This document shows, in pieces, positions 36,553 through 43,950 of a stretch of DNA of 43,950 nt (the first letter of the stretch is position 1; each line of letters begins with the position of its first letter). Origin of the DNA: Actinomycetes bacterium. Lineage in GTDB: Bacteria > Actinomycetota > Acidimicrobiia > IMCC26256 > JANYLB01. Below the pieces are notes generated by a model. The model did not search any database. It was given only the letters and a program-made list of their open reading frames with translations, and was not told the DNA's origin. The DNA is taken from positions 1 through 43,950 of the forward strand of contig JANYLB010000027.1 in assembly GCA_025363815.1 (NCBI GenBank), read 5' to 3'. Both the position numbers and the translations under genes were made by a program.

Positions 36553-37655
36553 ACCAGTGCTTTCTCGAGCACATCGACGACCCGCTGCTGCTGCTCCGGC
36601 GTGATCTCGGGAAACAGAGGAAGGGAGAGAATCTCGGACGCGGCCCGTTCGGCTTCGGGGAAGTCGCCTGGCTGATGCCCGAGGCTCCGGAACGCGCCCT
36701 GGAGATGAATCGGAATCGGGTAGTGGACCCCGGCACCGATTCCGGCTTCGTGCAATGCCGAGAGCACCGCCTTGCGGCGCGGCACCCGGACAACGTAGAG
36801 GTGCCAGACGTGCTCGTTGCCGGGAAGAGTCGACGGTGGTATGACGTCGTCGAGGTCTGCGAGCAGCGCGTCGTACCGCCGCGCGCCGTTCCGGCGGGCC
36901 GCGTTCCCCGCGGCGAGACGGGAGAGCTTCGCCCGCAGCACCACTGCCTGCAGCGTGTCGAGACGCGAGTTGAACCCCAGCTCCGGATGCTCGTACTTGG
37001 CCTCGCTCCCGTGGTTGCGGAGACTGCGGATGCGCCGGGCGATCTCCTCGTCACCGGTGAGCACCGCGCCCGCCTCCCCGTAGGCACCGAGGTTCTTGCC
37101 CGGATAGAAGCTGGTCGCCGCCGCGATCCCGATGGTCGCCGGCCCCGCGCCCCCCTGGGTTGCCCCCTGGCATTGTGCGGCGTCTTCGACGATCAGCGGG
37201 CCCGATGAGCCGAGCAGCGCCCGGAGCGGCTCCAGCGGGGCGAGCTGTCCGAAGAGGTGGACCGGAACGACCGCCGCGGTGTCGGAGTCGATCTTGGCCG
37301 CGACCGCGTCGATGTCGATCAGCTGGTACCGCGGATCGCAGTCGACGAGCACCGGCTTCGCGCCCGCACGCACCACCGCTTCGGCGGTGGCGATGAACGT
37401 GTTGGCCGGAAGGATCACATCGGACCCGATGCCTACTCCCGCGGCGCGCAACGCGAGCTCGACCGCGTCGGTTCCGTTCCCCACGCCCACACAATGCGCG
37501 ACGCCGGAGAACTCCGCGAACTCCCGCTCGAACGCATCGACCTCTTCGCCTCCGACAAACGCCGTCCGTTCGAGCACGGATGCGAATCCGACGGCCACCT
37601 CATCAGCAACCGCGTCGTGTTGCGCTTTCAGATCTACGAGCGGTATGGGCTCCAC
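36549..37655 (-). CDS. DegT/DnrJ/EryC1 aminotransferase, WbpE/FdtB-like
   Basis: 368 residues. PLP-dependent sugar aminotransferase: Lys187 in SFYPGKNLGAYGEAG binds PLP; Asp158 in VEDAAQCQG pairs with the ring nitrogen. The IPLVDLKAQHDAV start and the HLYVVRVPRR and GVHYPIPIHLQ segments are typical of enzymes making 3-amino-3-deoxy sugars (WbpE, FdtB, QdtB), which fits the acetyltransferase that follows. The start is GTG 37655, one base after the stop of the glycosyltransferase; GAGAGG lies ten bases upstream. The longer open frame upstream is Arg-rich and antiphase. Confidence 0.92.
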   Translation of the reverse strand: MEPIPLVDLKAQHDAVADEVAVGFASVLERTAFVGGEEVDAFEREFAEFSGVAHCVGVGNGTDAVELALRAAGVGIGSDVILPANTFIATAEAVVRAGAKPVLVDCDPRYQLIDIDAVAAKIDSDTAAVVPVHLFGQLAPLEPLRALLGSSGPLIVEDAAQCQGATQGGAGPATIGIAAATSFYPGKNLGAYGEAGAVLTGDEEIARRIRSLRNHGSEAKYEHPELGFNSRLDTLQAVVLRAKLSRLAAGNAARRNGARRYDALLADLDDVIPPSTLPGNEHVWHLYVVRVPRRKAVLSALHEAGIGAGVHYPIPIHLQGAFRSLGHQPGDFPEAERAASEILSLPLFPEITPEQQQRVVDVLEKALV

Positions 37656-37656
37656 T

Positions 37657-38910
37657 TCAGCGTGACCTCTCCGCCAGCTCGGCCGTCTTCGCGATCTCGG
37701 CGACCGCGTTGAAGTCTTCGGTAGCACCGCGGCCACGCCTGCGATCGATCCGTTGTCGGACCTTGTGGCTGAGGACTTGAGCTGCAGTGCGCGTGGCTTG
37801 GGCCGCCAGCGTTTTACGACCGATGCGCAAGGTGAGCCACTCCTGGTAGGTCAGCTCCTGTCTCTCCCCTGCGGCCACGAGACCGAACCGTTGCTCGACG
37901 AACTCCCGCGCGAACGCGCCGAGCTCGGCGCGCCGGGCCGGATCGTCGATCAGCGGGCGGAGGATATCGGCAAGGCCGCGGGGTCGTTGGTCACCGTCGC
38001 CGAGTCCGTAGAAGCCCTGCCAGAGGAAGATCTCGGTGGAGTCAGGGGTCAACAGCTCTGCAAATCCGAGCTCGCCGAGCACGACGAGCGGCTTCGCGAA
38101 CGCCATCGCTCGCAGCGCGGAACCACCCATACCGAGGAGCACATCTCCTGCGGCGTAAGCCGGCCGGGGGTCTGCGAGCTCGCCCGTGAGCGTCACCGTC
38201 TTGGTGCCGGTAGACGCGTTGACCTCGGCGGCTACATGCTCCAGGTGCTCGCGTGCGGGACCGTCACCAACGACCACCAGCTGGGCCCCGGTCTCGGGTG
38301 CGAGCAGCGCGACGGCTCGCATCGCCCGTTCGATACCTTCGAGCTTCAACGCCACCGCCAGTCGGGAGACGAGCACGATCGTGGGTCGGTCGTCGAGACG
38401 GTACCGGGCGCGGAAGGCACTCCCGTCGATCCCGGGGTGGTTCGCATCGGTGTCGACCGGAGGTTCGATGACCCGGACTGGCCCGGATCGTCCCTGGCGT
38501 GCCGCCGCGGCGATCTGCTCGGTCCCCACGATCAGCGGCACCGATGACGGGATGAACGGCGCAACCGACATCGACATCACCGTGGCGCCAACCGTGACCC
38601 CGTCGCACAGCAGCGGCCCATAAAAGGCCTCCAGACACGGGGGCCACTCGTAGCCGTGCACGATGTCGATCCGATCCGTCCGGCACAGGTCACGTAGCGC
38701 GAATGCGATCGGGATGGACGGACGCTTCTTGTGCTTCGGCGCGAGCACCAACCGAAGTCCGAGCCGGTCGACGGTCTCGCCGAGCGGACCCGACTCCGCG
38801 GCGAAGACCGTGACCTCGTGACCCCGGTCCCGAACCGCGGCGGCGAGCTCGATGGCATTGAGTTGGCTCCCGCCGACTGTCATCAGGTGCGGGTAAACGA
38901 CGATACGCAT
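37657..38910 (-). CDS. Glycosyltransferase, GT4-like
   Basis: 417 residues. The N-terminal lobe MRIVVYPHLMTVGGSQLNAIEL has the GGSQ acceptor-side turn of GT4; the second lobe starts TIVLVSRLAVALKLEGIERA. The donor-site EX7E pattern is weak, since the place is taken by GGSALRAMAFAKPLVV, so donor preference may differ. A basic C-terminal tail (SHKVRQRIDRRRGRG) may bind membrane lipid. It sits between two aminotransferases, 13 bp after one and one base before the other, so it probably uses the amino sugar they make. Confidence 0.87.
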   Translation of the reverse strand: MRIVVYPHLMTVGGSQLNAIELAAAVRDRGHEVTVFAAESGPLGETVDRLGLRLVLAPKHKKRPSIPIAFALRDLCRTDRIDIVHGYEWPPCLEAFYGPLLCDGVTVGATVMSMSVAPFIPSSVPLIVGTEQIAAAARQGRSGPVRVIEPPVDTDANHPGIDGSAFRARYRLDDRPTIVLVSRLAVALKLEGIERAMRAVALLAPETGAQLVVVGDGPAREHLEHVAAEVNASTGTKTVTLTGELADPRPAYAAGDVLLGMGGSALRAMAFAKPLVVLGELGFAELLTPDSTEIFLWQGFYGLGDGDQRPRGLADILRPLIDDPARRAELGAFAREFVEQRFGLVAAGERQELTYQEWLTLRIGRKTLAAQATRTAAQVLSHKVRQRIDRRRGRGATEDFNAVAEIAKTAELAERSR

Positions 38911-38923
38911 TCTCGAGCAGCGA

Positions 38924-40078
38924 TCAGGCGGAGCCGGCGGCCGCACGCACTGCTGCTACAACGCGCTCGTGCTGGCCCTCAGTCATCTCGTGGAAGAGCG
39001 GCAGGATCAGGGATCGTCGAGTCAGGCGCTCGGTGATCGGCAACGACGCGTGCGCGGTCTCGGCGTATGCCGGCTCGAGGTGCGACGCCATGATTCCCCG
39101 TCGGGCCGACACACCCCGATCGAGGAGCGACTGCAACAACGCGTCCCTGGTGACGGGGAAGTCATCGGACAGCTCGATCCAGTACGACTGGTAGTTCGTC
39201 CGCCCGTAAGGCGGATCCGCGATCATCCCCGCGAGCGGGAGATCGTCCAAGCGTGCCCTGTACGCCTCCGCGAGCTCACGGCGACGGGAGACGATCGCGT
39301 CGAGGCGCTCTAGCTGCACGAGCCCGATGGCGGCCTGGACGTCGGTCATGCGGTAGTTGAACCCGACCTCGTCGTAACGTTCGAGCACGACGCTGCTACT
39401 GGCGTGGCGAGCCTCGGCGCTCAGCGACATCCCATGCTCGCGCAGCCGGGAGGAGCGCTTGGCCCAAGCCTCGCTCGTGGTCACAAGCATCCCGCCCTCG
39501 CCCGTAGTGATCACCTTGCGGGGGTGGAATGAATAAGCCGTGAGATCGGAATCGGCGCCGATCGGGCGGTCCCGGTAGAGGGATCCGATAGCGCACGCTG
39601 CATCCTCGATGACAACGATCCCAGAGGGATCGCACACCCCGTGCACCGCGTCGAGATCAGCGGGCGTTCCGACCTGGTGGACCAGGATGACCGCACGGGT
39701 CCTCGGTGTTAGAACGGCCTCGATCGTCGCGGCCGTGAGGTTCAACGTCGTGGGTTCGACGTCTGCGAACACCGGAGTGGCGCCGACATAGCGCACGACG
39801 TTCGCGGTGGCGATGAACGACAACGATGGCACGACGACTTCGTCACCCGGTCCGACGCCGACCAGAACCAGCGCGAGGTGCAGCGCGGTTGTACACGACG
39901 ACACCGCCACGCCGTAAGGCGCTTCGACCCGCGCCGCAAACGCGCGCTCGAACTCAGCGACGCGAGGTCCTTGAGCGACCCAGCCGGAGCTCACTGCTGC
40001 CGCAGCCGCTTCGGCCTCTTCTGGGCCGAGCCACGGTCGCATGACTGGGATCGGTGCGGTATCTGTGGTTGTCGTCAC
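38924..40078 (-). CDS. DegT/DnrJ/EryC1 aminotransferase, second copy
   Basis: 384 residues. PLP lysine Lys188 in AYSFHPRKVITTGEGG and Asp159 in IEDAACAIG. The start MRPWLGPEEAEA with GWVAQGPRV resembles the perosamine/PseC/ArnB-like group that aminates C4 of 4-keto-6-deoxy sugars, while the other copy looks like the C3 group. This is family resemblance, not proof. Its GTG 40078 overlaps the epimerase stop as GTGA. Two aminotransferases in one operon suggest either a diamino sugar or two amino sugars in the repeat unit. Confidence 0.9.
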   Translation of the reverse strand: MTTTTDTAPIPVMRPWLGPEEAEAAAAAVSSGWVAQGPRVAEFERAFAARVEAPYGVAVSSCTTALHLALVLVGVGPGDEVVVPSLSFIATANVVRYVGATPVFADVEPTTLNLTAATIEAVLTPRTRAVILVHQVGTPADLDAVHGVCDPSGIVVIEDAACAIGSLYRDRPIGADSDLTAYSFHPRKVITTGEGGMLVTTSEAWAKRSSRLREHGMSLSAEARHASSSVVLERYDEVGFNYRMTDVQAAIGLVQLERLDAIVSRRRELAEAYRARLDDLPLAGMIADPPYGRTNYQSYWIELSDDFPVTRDALLQSLLDRGVSARRGIMASHLEPAYAETAHASLPITERLTRRSLILPLFHEMTEGQHERVVAAVRAAAGSA

Positions 40079-41052
40079 GAGGATGCCCTGGCATTTCGCG
40101 CCTGCTCGGCCCGCCACCACTCGACGAGTCGAGCGAGGCCTGCTTCAAGCGAGACCTCGGCGGTGAAGCCGAGGTCCGCGGCCGCCCGGGAGGTGTCGGC
40201 AAGGCGACGAGAAACTGCGTTCACTGTGCGTTCCGGCCCGTACTCGGGTTCGAGATCGGAGCCCATGACCGCCAGGAGCGCGTGGGCGAGGTCGTTGAGA
40301 CTCGTCTCCCGGCCGCTCGCGATGTTGTAGATACGGTCGGTGATCGGCGACTCAGCCGCGAGCAGGTTGGCTCTGGCGATGTCGTCGACATAGACAAAAT
40401 CCATCGTCTGGTTCCCGTCTCCGAGGATCAACGGGGCCCGGCCGTCGAGAATGCGATCCATCCATCGGACCAACACCTCCGTGTAGACGCCGTGGATGTC
40501 CATGCGCGCGCCGTAGGCGTTGAAGTACCGCAACGCCACGTAGTCGAGCCCGTACATATCGTGGAAGCTGCGCAGCATGCCCTCGTTGAAGACCTTGGCC
40601 GCGCCGTAGAAGGTTGTGTTGGCGTAAGGGTGGTGGTCCTCATCGGTCGGGAACTCGGTTGCGAGGCCGTAAACGGAGGCCGATGACGACGCTATGACCT
40701 TGTCGATCTTGGCTGCGACCGCGGCTTCGAGCACGTTGTAGGTGGCATCGACGAGGACCTCGAGCGCGAGACGTGGCTCCTCGGCGCATTGCGTGATCCG
40801 AATCGCGGCGAGGTGGAAGCACACGTCTATCCCGTCCATCAGATCGCGGACGAGCTCTCCATCACGCAGGTCACCCTCGACGAAGCGCACCGGGTACCGG
40901 GCGAACGCGGCCTCCAGGTTCGCGAGTCGTCCCCGTACGAGGTTGTCGACGACAACGATCTCGGCCGGTTCGAGGTCGATGAGGCGGTCGACGACGGTGG
41001 AGCCGATCATGCCGGCTCCACCGGTGACCAAAACTCGCTTCCCGCGGATCAC
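40075..41052 (-). CDS. NAD-dependent nucleotide-sugar epimerase/dehydratase
   Basis: 325-residue extended SDR. TGGAGMIG at 10-17 binds NAD; the active site has Ser124 region (ASSSASVYG), Tyr149 and Lys153 (FYGAAK). Family features such as RYFNAYGARMD and DFVYVDDIA are in place. 4-epimerase is most common for this length; 4,6-dehydratases usually have a Thr-Asp-Glu set that I do not see. Starts at GTG 41052, overlapping the dehydrogenase stop as GTGA. It feeds the aminotransferases that follow. Confidence 0.9.
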   Translation of the reverse strand: MIRGKRVLVTGGAGMIGSTVVDRLIDLEPAEIVVVDNLVRGRLANLEAAFARYPVRFVEGDLRDGELVRDLMDGIDVCFHLAAIRITQCAEEPRLALEVLVDATYNVLEAAVAAKIDKVIASSSASVYGLATEFPTDEDHHPYANTTFYGAAKVFNEGMLRSFHDMYGLDYVALRYFNAYGARMDIHGVYTEVLVRWMDRILDGRAPLILGDGNQTMDFVYVDDIARANLLAAESPITDRIYNIASGRETSLNDLAHALLAVMGSDLEPEYGPERTVNAVSRRLADTSRAAADLGFTAEVSLEAGLARLVEWWRAEQARNARASS

Positions 41053-42098
41053 CGGTCATCCTTCAACGGGACAACCGCGCCGTCGTTGGCAATGCTCTGC
41101 GTTGCGGCCTCGAGGATCTCCAGGACACGGAGGCCGGCGTTGCCATCGGTGAGGGGGGCCCGGTGCTCGCGGATCGCGCTCGTGAACTCGCCCACGACGC
41201 CGCGTAGTGCTTCGTACTCAGGCAGCGCCGGCGCGACGAGATCACCCGTGCGGTACGAGATCAACGCCTTGTCTCGTTCCTCGGTGGAGGCAGAGTCGGC
41301 TCGCAGGTCGACGCCCTTGTCGAACATGCTCAGCCGCTGGGTCGGGTGCAGGTCGTCCCAGACGATCATCCGAGCCGACCCACCGACGATCATCGTGCGG
41401 ATCTTGGTCGGGCTCAGCCAGTTCACATGGGCGTGGGCGATCGCGTTCCCGTCGAGCGGGAGCGTGAGGTACCCGACACACGCCTTGCCGGCACCGATCG
41501 GGTCGGCCCCTTGGGCCGCGACCCCGACGGGCCGGCGATCGGCCGGGAGGATGAAGTCGAGAATCGAGAGGTCGTGCGGCGCGAGATCCCAGAAGACATC
41601 GACATCGGGTTGCACGAGGCCGAGGTTGATGCGGACCGAGTCGACATACTGGACGTCGCCGAGCATGCCGACTTCGATGAGCTCTCGGATGCGCCGGACC
41701 ACAGGCGTGTAGCAGAAGGTGTGATCGCACATCAGCACCCGACCAGCTTCGGCCCCAAGTTCGACCAATCTCCGGCCATCGGCCACGGTGGCTGCCAACG
41801 GCTTTTCGACGAGCACGTGCTTTCCGGCCGCGAACGCGGCGGCGGCAACCGTGACGTGGGTGGCAGCCGGAGTCGCGATCGCGACCGCCTCGACAGTGGG
41901 ATCGCCGAGCACGTCGTCGACGGAATCGGTGACCGCCAGAGTGCTGTAGCGGCCCACGACCCCTCGCGCCCGGTCCAGATCCAGGTCACACACCCAGCGC
42001 AACTCGCATGCCGGATGCCCGGCAAAGTTTCGGATCAGGTTGGAACCCCAATAGCCCGCACCGATGACGGCAACGCCCACAGGCTTCTTCTCGAACAT
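41049..42098 (-). CDS. Gfo/Idh/MocA oxidoreductase, WlbA/WbpB-like
   Basis: 349 residues. Rossmann motif VAVIGAGYWGSNLIRNF at 9-25, EKPLA with Lys99, and Asp171/His175 in WDLAPHDLSIL match the family active site. In WlbA/WbpB this enzyme oxidises C3 of UDP-GlcNAcA before amination, which fits the aminotransferase and acetyltransferase of the operon; other Gfo/Idh substrates are possible. I use ATG 42098, six bases after a TAGCAT hexamer; a TTG at 42104 directly follows that hexamer and is less likely. First gene of the six-gene operon. Confidence 0.9.
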   Translation of the reverse strand: MFEKKPVGVAVIGAGYWGSNLIRNFAGHPACELRWVCDLDLDRARGVVGRYSTLAVTDSVDDVLGDPTVEAVAIATPAATHVTVAAAAFAAGKHVLVEKPLAATVADGRRLVELGAEAGRVLMCDHTFCYTPVVRRIRELIEVGMLGDVQYVDSVRINLGLVQPDVDVFWDLAPHDLSILDFILPADRRPVGVAAQGADPIGAGKACVGYLTLPLDGNAIAHAHVNWLSPTKIRTMIVGGSARMIVWDDLHPTQRLSMFDKGVDLRADSASTEERDKALISYRTGDLVAPALPEYEALRGVVGEFTSAIREHRAPLTDGNAGLRVLEILEAATQSIANDGAVVPLKDDR

Positions 42099-42104
42099 CG
42101 CCAA

Positions 42105-42110
42105 ATGCTA
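42105..42110 (-). promoter_or_regulatory. Putative -10 element (TAGCAT) of the nucleotide-sugar operon
   Basis: TAGCAT, six bases, then ATG 42098, within the 20-bp gap after the surface protein stop. No Shine-Dalgarno and no clear -35. It would give the operon its own leaderless start. Confidence 0.4.
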
Positions 42111-42118
42111 GGTGACGC

Positions 42119-43950
42119 TCAGGAGTGCGCGATCACGCTCAGTGCGTTGAGGCTCGGCGTTAGCACGGCGGTTCCCCGGGTAAGAGTGACCCGGTACTGG
42201 GCGTAGCGGCCGGTCTGGCCGACCGAACCGCCCGAGGTGACTGCGGCGAAGGCGGTCCAGGTGCCGTCGGGAGCGGCAGTGTCACCGGTCCGGACCTCCA
42301 CCGCGACCGTCGAGCCGCTCGGCAGATCGCCCGTCCAGGCGATCGCGTCGTAGAGGAAGCTCTGACCGGCGTCGAGAACGCGAGACGTGAAGATCCCGGT
42401 GGTCGGGTACGGCCCGAGGCGGATCCAGTCGACGATGAGCGGCATCGCCCCTGTGGTGCTGTCACGCGCAACGAGACTCATAGCCATGGTCAGCGTCCGG
42501 TTGTGGGTCGCGACGACGACGCCGTCGACCGAATAGGAGATGTTGGCCGTGTTCCAGTCGACCCGGAACCGGTGCGGTGCGTTCAGATAGGTCGTACCAA
42601 GACCTGTCGATGACGCCGTGAGGTTGTTGGTCCGCGTCTGGGCCTGGAGGTTTCCGCCCGACACACCAAAGACTGCGTACGGCGTCGATGAGCCGAGGGA
42701 GGATCCGAGACCGACGCTCTGGTTGTTCTCGCCGCGGAACGTGGCCACGAACTCGAGTGAGCGACCGGCGCTGAAGGTCGCTGAGGTGTTCACCCTGTTG
42801 CCGTTCAGCGTGAGCACTCCGGCGCCAACGGTCGTGGTGCCACCGGTCGCGATGGTCGTGCTCGTCCATCCGGTCGGCAACGTCGTTCCGCTGAACTCGT
42901 CACCCGCGGCCGGTGCGAGCGCCACCTCACCATCGGCCGTCTGCACCACTGCGGTGCCGGACCCGGTGCCCGCGGCGAAGTCGGCCACCGAGGTGTCGCC
43001 GAGTGTCACCGATGTAGAGGCTGCAGTCGTGAACGACCACGTAGACGGCGCCGCGATCGTGTTTCCCGCGGTGTCTTTCACACCTGACACCGTCGCCGTG
43101 TACGTCGTAGCCGCCGCGAGCGCAGCCGACGGAGTGAACGTCGCCGTGTTCGTCGCCGAGTTGTAGGCCGAGGTTCCCGCCACCGACACCGACCCGGCCT
43201 TGAGCACAAACCCAACCGTCGCCGACTGGACCGCCTCCGAGAATGTCGCCGATGCCACGACAGAAGTCGACACGCTCGTCGCACTGTTCGCCGGCGTAGT
43301 CGACGTCACCGTCGGAGGCGTCGAATCCGCAGGCGCGGTAGTGGTGATGACGACATCGACCCAGTAGTTCGAGTTCTGGAAGCTTGCATTTGGGAAGGCG
43401 CTCGCCGCACCATACCGGTAGAGACCGTTCGAGCCGTCGACTCCCGAAGCCAACGCGTGGAGCGGCGGATTGTCGATGCCGGTCGCGAAGAAGTTGTTGT
43501 CGACCGAATAACGGCCAACCGGCGCGAAGTACGAAGCCACATAGGTCGTGTTCGCCGCGATCGCGACCGGAGATGCGAACGTCACCTGCTGCCAACCGGT
43601 AGTCGACTCACCCGTGAACGTGGCCGAAGCCAGCAGCGTCCCCGCCGAGCTCCACAGGTTCCCGACATGCATGCCCGTGTTCCCCGTGCCCTTATAGAAG
43701 CGCACGCCGGTCACGAACCCGGCCACGTCGGCTCGGATCTTCACGCCGAGCTCGACTGCACCAGTGTCGGAATCGGTACGAGAAGGCGTGGCCCCCGCGC
43801 CCCATACCGAACACGGACACGTCACCGATGTAGAGGCTGCAGTCGTGAACGACCACGTAGACGGCGCCGCGATCGTGTTTCCCGCGGTGTCTTTCACACC
43901 TGACACCGTCGCCGTGTACGTCGTAGCCGCCGCGAGCGCAGCCGACGGAG
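42119..43950 (-). CDS. Repetitive Ig-like/DUF4082 surface protein, N-terminus beyond window
   Basis: 610 C-terminal residues of a larger protein, open to the window edge. In reading order: the end of an Ig-like (Big_5) domain closing TWSFTTAAS, a DUF4082 domain (ELGVKIRADVAGFVTGVRFY through NSNYWVDVVITT), a full Big_5 domain beginning DSTPPTVTSTTPANSATS, then a C-terminal part with a LamG-like beta sandwich (DEFSGTTLPTGW, RFRVDWNTANISYSVDG) and a closing beta domain. Thr, Ser, Ala and Gly dominate. DUF4082 and Big_5 modules are typical of secreted carbohydrate-binding or adhesive proteins of soil and water bacteria. There is no LPXTG or C-terminal membrane anchor. The Ig/DUF4082 unit repeats with identical DNA. 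The secretion signal should lie outside the window. Confidence 0.88.
   Translation of the reverse strand, partial: PSAALAAATTYTATVSGVKDTAGNTIAAPSTWSFTTAASTSVTCPCSVWGAGATPSRTDSDTGAVELGVKIRADVAGFVTGVRFYKGTGNTGMHVGNLWSSAGTLLASATFTGESTTGWQQVTFASPVAIAANTTYVASYFAPVGRYSVDNNFFATGIDNPPLHALASGVDGSNGLYRYGAASAFPNASFQNSNYWVDVVITTTAPADSTPPTVTSTTPANSATSVSTSVVASATFSEAVQSATVGFVLKAGSVSVAGTSAYNSATNTATFTPSAALAAATTYTATVSGVKDTAGNTIAAPSTWSFTTAASTSVTLGDTSVADFAAGTGSGTAVVQTADGEVALAPAAGDEFSGTTLPTGWTSTTIATGGTTTVGAGVLTLNGNRVNTSATFSAGRSLEFVATFRGENNQSVGLGSSLGSSTPYAVFGVSGGNLQAQTRTNNLTASSTGLGTTYLNAPHRFRVDWNTANISYSVDGVVVATHNRTLTMAMSLVARDSTTGAMPLIVDWIRLGPYPTTGIFTSRVLDAGQSFLYDAIAWTGDLPSGSTVAVEVRTGDTAAPDGTWTAFAAVTSGGSVGQTGRYAQYRVTLTRGTAVLTPSLNALSVIAHS
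43005..43134. repeat. Perfect 130-bp direct repeat, copy 1
   Basis: Identical base for base to 43821-43950. It encodes the end of a Big_5 Ig-like domain (ATTYTATVSGVKDTAGNT and following). The next bases beyond 43134 cannot be compared because copy 2 reaches the window edge. Confidence 0.95.
43821..43950. repeat. Perfect 130-bp direct repeat, copy 2, running off the window
   Basis: Matches 43005-43134 without a mismatch, 816 bp away, a multiple of three (272 codons), so the reading frame is kept. The repeat is at least 130 bp and continues outside. Confidence 0.95.

Overview
The window is high-GC DNA with dense, short-gapped genes, frequent GTG/TTG starts and many stop/start overlaps. Together with the order glyA - wecA-like - atpZ/I/B/E/F/H/A/G/D/C, an Asp-type MurA, several crotonases and SDRs and a luciferase-like monooxygenase, this points to an actinobacterium, probably an Acidimicrobiia-like lineage. 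The phylum is a fairly safe inference; the class is a guess from gene content. No rRNA, tRNA, CRISPR, transposase, integrase or phage gene was seen. No gap between genes exceeds 200 bp; the longest is 17522-17716.

Region 1 (1-16 kb) is acyl-CoA and central metabolism: two crotonases, three SDRs, a MeaB-type GTPase, an Nfu iron-sulfur protein, MurA, a class III nucleotide cyclase, an alpha/beta hydrolase, an acyl-CoA mutase large subunit, an LLM-class monooxygenase and a GlpX fructose bisphosphatase. Inside it lies a translationally coupled trio (6540-9645) of a GT4 glycosyltransferase, a methyltransferase and a toroid-fold protein. The mutase has the Phe/Gln active-site pair of isobutyryl-CoA mutases, not the Tyr/Arg pair of methylmalonyl-CoA mutase.

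Region 2 (16-28 kb) is a GT-C membrane glycosyltransferase, then a complete F1Fo ATP synthase operon on the minus strand behind a recognisable promoter (25327-25356). Upstream of it are a WecA/MraY-family sugar-phosphate transferase and glyA. AtpF carries a signal peptide and an outer segment with two cysteines, AtpG has a C-terminal tail, and a 15-bp hairpin separates atpA from atpG.

Region 3 (28-44 kb) is a surface polysaccharide locus of the Wzx/Wzy type. It has a GT2 glycosyltransferase, an O-antigen polymerase/ligase-like protein, a Wzz-like protein, a TuaH-like glycosyltransferase, a formyltransferase fused by overlap to an unrecognised two-lobed Rossmann-like protein, a Wzx flippase, and a six-gene nucleotide-sugar operon (Gfo/Idh dehydrogenase, epimerase, two DegT aminotransferases, GT4, left-handed beta-helix acetyltransferase). 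With the WecA-like initiator at 25371 this supplies most functions needed to build, N-modify, flip and polymerise an amino-sugar glycan. The window ends inside a repetitive Ig-like/DUF4082 surface protein whose modules are repeated with perfect nucleotide identity.

A recurring regulatory signal is a TANNNT hexamer ending 6-8 bp before the start codon of eight genes that begin transcription units and lack a properly spaced Shine-Dalgarno sequence, which suggests widespread leaderless transcription.
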